Assembly: GCA_036250225.1 (NCBI GenBank)
Contig: JAPZLL010000074.1
Coordinates: 20,354 to 84,353, forward strand
Direction of reading: 5' to 3'
Source: Cercophora sp. LCS_1
Taxonomy: Eukaryota; Ascomycota; Sordariomycetes; Sordariales; Lasiosphaeriaceae
DNA length: 64,000 bases
Made by a program: the position numbers and the translations under genes. Below, one piece after another: positions 59,392-64,000 of the stretch. Every line of letters begins with the position of its first letter. Within the stretch, counting starts at the first letter, position 1. The notes below the pieces were generated by a model. It was given only the letters and a program-made list of their open reading frames with translations, was not told the DNA's origin and ran no database searches.

Positions 59392-60945
59392 GCGTCAAGG
59401 GTCAAGATCAGCTCTCGACGTAAGCGTGAGTGTGATATTTTTGGGGTTTCGTTTGACGATATTGAAGACATGCATTATATTTGAGTTTTCGTACAAGTGT
59501 CACTACTTCAGACTTAAAATAAATGCAGAAAGCAGCAAGCTCGGCGAGCAAAAGATGCCGGACTTCGATATAGTTGATACATATCTTGCCTCTGCACGGT
59601 ATTTTCGGCGACCTTTGCGATGGAGATAAGTCGAGGTCCACAGCGTGATACCAGTCGTGTGCGGGAGTGACTGCCACGACGCTGCCACCGTTCACCCTCG
59701 TACAGACTGTAATATACCGACTGCACTCGGTGACTAGACAAATAAAGTCCCTTGCGATACTAGGCAAATGTCTCCAGATACGTACAAGCTCGCCAGTCTT
59801 ATACGACCGGTGAAGTCTGGTGTGGATGTGAGCAGCATTCCTATGACGGTTAAAGTACCCAGGCTTGCTCGAAAACAAGGTTCCTTGTGTTGGCTTGGAT
59901 GGGTCGGCAGCGCTTTCGTCGAAGGAACTGCTGACTAACCCCTGTTGTTGCTTCCTGCCACCCACGGGGGGGTGGTTGATGCTTGGACCGGAACCCGATA
60001 ATGGAGGGAAGTTGCGACCCCCGACGTCCCTTATGTGACCGCGAGAGACGCGGGTTGGCCCCCATCACCCCGCATTGTCGTGTGCCTTGATTGGACGCCA
60101 AAGTCGCAGGTGTGCGTGAACGTGATTGGTGCGCAACCAACGACTTCTCACCTCTCGGTCGCAATGCCAGCTTCAGCTTCAGTTGCATATCTTCATCTGC
60201 TATGCGCGCAGCATTAGGTCATATCAGCCTGGCGGCATCGATGCCTAGCGGTATCGTCTCAGTAGTTCAACCCTTGACCCCTCGACGAGAAGCCCCTCCA
60301 GCAAGCATTGAGCAGGGACGATGTCTGAAGCCCACATGGACGCCCATTGTCATCACTGCGCGGGAGATGAAGTAACGATAGAGCCAAACTCGGCAACGAC
60401 TGCAGCAGATACAACATAGTCTGGCATCTTTGCGCTTCTGAATGTCCCAATTGCTATTATTACAGAAGGCTAACACTCTGCATCGGGAGAGCGCCGAGAG
60501 CATGCGCGATAGGTATCGCAACTGAGTGAGTTTCAGATCGACCAGTCCGTGCCTCCATCTGCCCCCATCAAAAGTCTCCGCCGCTGCGACATCTAGAGAG
60601 AAATTATCTGATGGCGGTCTGGTTTCAGCCTATCAAAAATGACCAGCTGATCAGAATCGTGCGGACAAGGCGCCATCCAACTTGGGATATCGACTGACCT
60701 GCGCAATCCTGAATCAAGCCTGAAGCGACAAAGTCCTGCGAATCGTTAGTTTCGTTTGTTACTAGAGCTGCCAGCACGTACCATGACGAAGAAGCAAACA
60801 AGATTGGCAAATCTCGTCCTCTTCTCACCAGGGCGATGCCGCCGACACCATAGCTTATCGTCTGACCGCTCCTGACCGCAAACTTCCTGACGTTGAGCTC
60901 CGAGCTGCCCGTCTCCCAGTAGCCCGCCGATACCGCGCACGCCGC
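59392..60945. other. Intergenic with a possible adenylation-domain scrap
   Basis: No intact gene. On the minus strand near 59779-59812 the peptide HRSYKTGELVRIW resembles the A7 motif (Y-K/R-TGDLVR) of adenylation domains, but the flanking translation cannot be aligned further. It may be chance or very decayed sequence. The remainder has no signal. Confidence 0.3.
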
Positions 60946-61290
60946 TCAAGCCATCGCAAAAGCAAAAAGCTCAATGTTTCTCAGTTTCTCTAGCGCGATC
61001 CTCCTCCGCCGCAGCATCCCGCAACAGCTATGGTGCGCAACAACGGCAAACGGAACCAAGAAGATCAGGTATGCAACTCCAAGGAGGATGAGCAGTTGAA
61101 TCGAGCCAAAGCGGGACCAGAAACCCGGACCGCCGAGCGACTTGACAAGAACGGGGTAAAGATGGCCTAGAAAGTAGAAGTAGGCTGGAGCGGCAACGAT
61201 AGGGCTGAGGACCAGTAGCACGGTGAGGACGTGGAAGAAGCGCTGGAGCGCCCGGAGCACGAAGGAGACAAAGAGCAGGGGCCGTCGCAT
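60946..61290 (-). CDS. Small multi-pass membrane protein, hypothetical
   Basis: I choose the ATG at 61290 because the protein becomes coherent there; the upstream extension is low-quality. The 114-residue product has two or three strong hydrophobic segments (FFHVLTVLLVLSPIVAAPAY, LLILLGVAYLIFLVPFAVVA), a cytosol-type basic turn (MLRRRRIALEKL) and no signal peptidase site. Size and topology fit a small integral membrane protein. The family is not recognised. Confidence 0.45.
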   Translation of the reverse strand: MRRPLLFVSFVLRALQRFFHVLTVLLVLSPIVAAPAYFYFLGHLYPVLVKSLGGPGFWSRFGSIQLLILLGVAYLIFLVPFAVVAHHSCCGMLRRRRIALEKLRNIELFAFAMA

Positions 61291-63699
61291 CTTGCCGGTT
61301 TGGTAAAGAAGTCGATGTGATTCGATGGAGCTTTGACGCCGCGATCGGTCGTGATTGCGAAAGCGGTTGAGCGTGAGATCTTGCGATTGCGAGAGGAGGT
61401 TGGCAATGGAGAAGGTTAACGCATCGCGGAAAGGTAAAAGCTGGGGAGGATGGAAGAGGGCTAGAGAAAAAGGACGGCAAGCAGAGGGCGGCATGGAGGG
61501 GCAGCCGGAGTGCGCTGTTTTCGATCCGCTCTTTTGCTGCCACTGGAGGGGCATTGACGTTAGAAGACAAGCCACACAAGGACGACAGAGGCAGTATCTC
61601 CACCAGCGGTGCAGTTTGAGAGAAACTCAGCACCGGCCGTTGCTGGCGGCAACATTCATGGGCAGGGGCGCGGGTCTAAGCCGGAGGGCTTGTCGCCGGC
61701 AAGGTTTGCGATGGTTAACTCAGCACGGGTTATTCCACCCCGCCAAACAGTAACTGAGAAGCAGTAGACCCCGGTACCATGAAGGCAAAATCGATACTGC
61801 GACATGGCTTTCAGAGATATAATCACCTGCCCTTGCGCCGCTCAGATGGCTTGCTGTGGCTGCAACGGGAGCAAGACAGCAGATTCTGCCCCACCAGGGA
61901 GTAAACACAAGTACTTGGGCGCGGTGACGATGGACCACAAAACCGCAGGGCAGTTGCAGATAGTTCAAAAAGCACGAGTTCGGACACCCAAGACGAGAAT
62001 CGTGAAGCTGGTTGGCACAACAGCGAAGTTTGCGATGCTCGCCTGAGACGTCGCCTTCCCGGCTGGGCGGCGGCTGAAAGACGAGAGAACCTAGCGCCGT
62101 GAAGCGGTGGAAACGCATGGGCTGGTGCCTCAAACGGCCCGACCCGCCCGGCCCCTCAAACAACAAAGAAGAGCCTCAGGGGAACGGCAGAACTCAGCCT
62201 CGCGAAGGCGGTGAGCGTCACCCCAAAGCAACATTTGCCAGCGTCAAAAAACAAGGGTGTCAGTCTCACAGTCTCTCGTTCTCACCGGCGCGAGCTCGAG
62301 ACGGCAAAGCGTGGCAAATTTGAAGGAGTAGTTTGGTTGCAGAGCAGATGGTGACTTTAGCAGCACTCAGGGCAACAAAACAACCGAACATGATGGAGAT
62401 CAAGATCGCTCGCCACGAAAACGCATCTTCAATTCCTTAACTTGGCTGGAAGATGAAGAAGGATTCTCCGCAAGCTGACAACTCAAACATATGCCATGGT
62501 CGGAAAAATCTGGGCAAAGACATGTGCAGAGCGCATCGTTGTACCGCAAATGTTCAAGCACATTCAACCTCCCCAAGCGCCAGATAAAGCTTCCGCGACG
62601 TAATTAAAGCGACTCTAGACGGTCTTCATTTTTGAGGGACGAGGTTGGAGAGCCAGCCGGGGGTAGAGCGCGGACTGGGTACCAAAGAGCCTTACCCACG
62701 ATCTTAACAGCTGGCCAGAGCACATTCTTCACAGGAAAGCTAAACTATAGGATGTTAGCATGTGACGAAACGGCGGCGAGCTGTCTGGGGCTAGAGAACG
62801 TGCCGCGGGTGACGCCAAGCCAATCCCAGGGTTTAGATCGGGCTCATCTGTTGTACTTAGTGACGGAGTGCTGGCCTCGAGTCCCAGGGAGCTTGACAGT
62901 TGACACCGGAAATTTTGTCTCAGCTCCATCCAAACCGTGTGATATGAAGAGCTTCCTGGTGTCCTGTTTCTTGACCCAAATCTGCGGCGCGTTAGCGCCT
63001 ACCTTGCGGGCTGCAAAGAACGAGTCGTGTTCTCCAGGATAAGTTGACGCCAGCGCTGGGGATAGCTTCATCTGAGCGCAAGATGGCAGAGGTCTTGTCG
63101 CAACATCCAAGAACCAGATTATTGGGCGAATCCAAGCTGCGACACGTGAGCAATGTGACCAGACCGAGACCGCCGCTCTCCTAACCCCCTGACACGCGTC
63201 AAGGCCGCCACAGGCCGCAAAACATCCTTGCGAAAAATGCCAGGGATGCCATCCTGAGGCGACCAAAGTGCAGCTCAGGATGTGAGGGAGCTCGCAGCAA
63301 GGGGAGGCTCGAAATGAAATCGCGGTGCTTGGAGGGGTCACGGACGGTTTGTGTTGACGCGAACGCGAGGGAGGTTGAGATTCCATCCAAAGATAAAGCG
63401 CGAAGATAACAGGAAGAGGCAGCATCAGTCGTTGGACCCTTGGACCAGCATGGTAACAGGGACGTGAGAGGGTTACGGCGCGCTGTGGTGTCTTGGCGTG
63501 TCTGGGATCTTGCAGACCGCGGCCGCTGACTGGTCAGCTTCTCACACCGCCATCGGAGGAAGGCCCCACATTCTGCGCTATACAGTTGCAAAACCGGGTG
63601 TCCGGACAAGATCGGAAAATGCAATAGACTGCTGGAGATGAACAAGTTAAACGAGCAGGACGCCAGCTAGCAATTCAGCTTCGTGGGAGAACAGTCGAG
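61291..63699. other. Intergenic, no supported gene
   Basis: About 2.4 kb with short overlapping frames only. Nothing on either strand shows a domain, signal peptide with follow-on sequence, or credible exon chain. Confidence 0.4.
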
Positions 63700-63920
63700 C
63701 ACGATGATGAGTCACATTGCTAATTTGATAATACATAAATTTGTGAATTTTCCTCAGCATAACCCTGGAATAATTAGAAAAAGTTCTGCACGGCGCTAGT
63801 CCTATTTAGGGCTGCGATCAATTTGAATCTAGTCAATTAAAAATCTGCGCAACAAAATGTAAGAAAAATCTGCTGCGACTTACAATAACCCTGAAATAAT
63901 TTGTTACGGCCTGCTCCAGG
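63700..63920. repeat. AT-rich decayed repeat at the right edge
   Basis: ATAACCCTGGAATAATT (near 63760) recurs as ATAACCCTGAAATAATT (near 63886), differing by one G/A transition, and AAAATCTGC occurs twice (near 63840 and 63868). The segment is strongly AT-rich against a GC-rich background. This suggests the edge of a RIP-affected element that may continue outside the window. Confidence 0.45.
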
Positions 63921-64000
63921 TACACCGAGGTGGGCCTGGTAAAGACAGATCGTAAGAGCGGACAGGGTCCAATGCTCTAGGTAGGGTGGGTGCAAGGTGA

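Noticed and set aside
1..64000. CRISPR arrays, bacterial operons or ribosome binding sites
   Set aside because: No regular repeat-spacer array; gene structure is clearly eukaryotic with introns.

Overview
This window is nuclear DNA of a filamentous ascomycete, most likely a Sordariomycete. The basis is the 50-60 nt introns with GTNNGT donors, (C)TNAC branch sites and YAG acceptors, a giant fungal nonribosomal peptide synthetase (NRPS), a truncated AA9 oxygenase gene, a nuclear tRNA-Glu with a short intron, and repeats carrying the C-to-T/G-to-A damage expected from repeat-induced point mutation (RIP). I cannot name the species. All splice sites were placed by eye from consensus sites and reading frame.

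Layout. 0-6.7 kb is a repeat-rich border: an intron-containing tRNA-Glu(CTC), a decayed AT-rich direct repeat, an AA9 oxygenase gene missing its N-terminal half, a small spliced Cys-rich gene with an in-frame TAG, a decayed Ty3/gypsy integrase fragment, and a G-rich minisatellite. 6.7-11.2 kb holds two large divergently transcribed orphan genes. 12.5-15 kb holds a three-exon glutathione S-transferase and a two-exon chloroperoxidase-like alpha/beta hydrolase.

15.7-47.7 kb is the core. A seven-exon NRPS of about 8113 residues lies on the minus strand. It is divergent from an eleven-exon ABCC-type full transporter of about 1485 residues, with 2.04 kb between them. The NRPS reads (partial C)-A-T-E / C-A-T / C-A-T-E / C-A-T / C-A-T-E / C-T / C-T*. 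It has five A domains, six intact carrier domains, and a seventh carrier that has lost its phosphopantetheine serine. This predicts an alternating D-L-D-L-D peptide with a probable sixth residue loaded onto a carrier that has no A domain of its own. From memory, it resembles the Fusarium/Cochliobolus NPS4 family, whose Fusarium member is linked to the cyclic hexapeptide fusahexin. The neighbouring transporter is a plausible exporter. A relic of the N-terminus of a second NRPS lies just beyond it (48.04-48.45 kb).

48.5-64 kb is gene-poor. It contains a secreted Thr-rich mucin-like wall protein, a Ser/Pro-rich hypothetical gene, a truncated membrane-protein exon cut off by a decayed repeat, a coiled-coil ORF, a small membrane protein, and decayed AT-rich sequence at the right edge.
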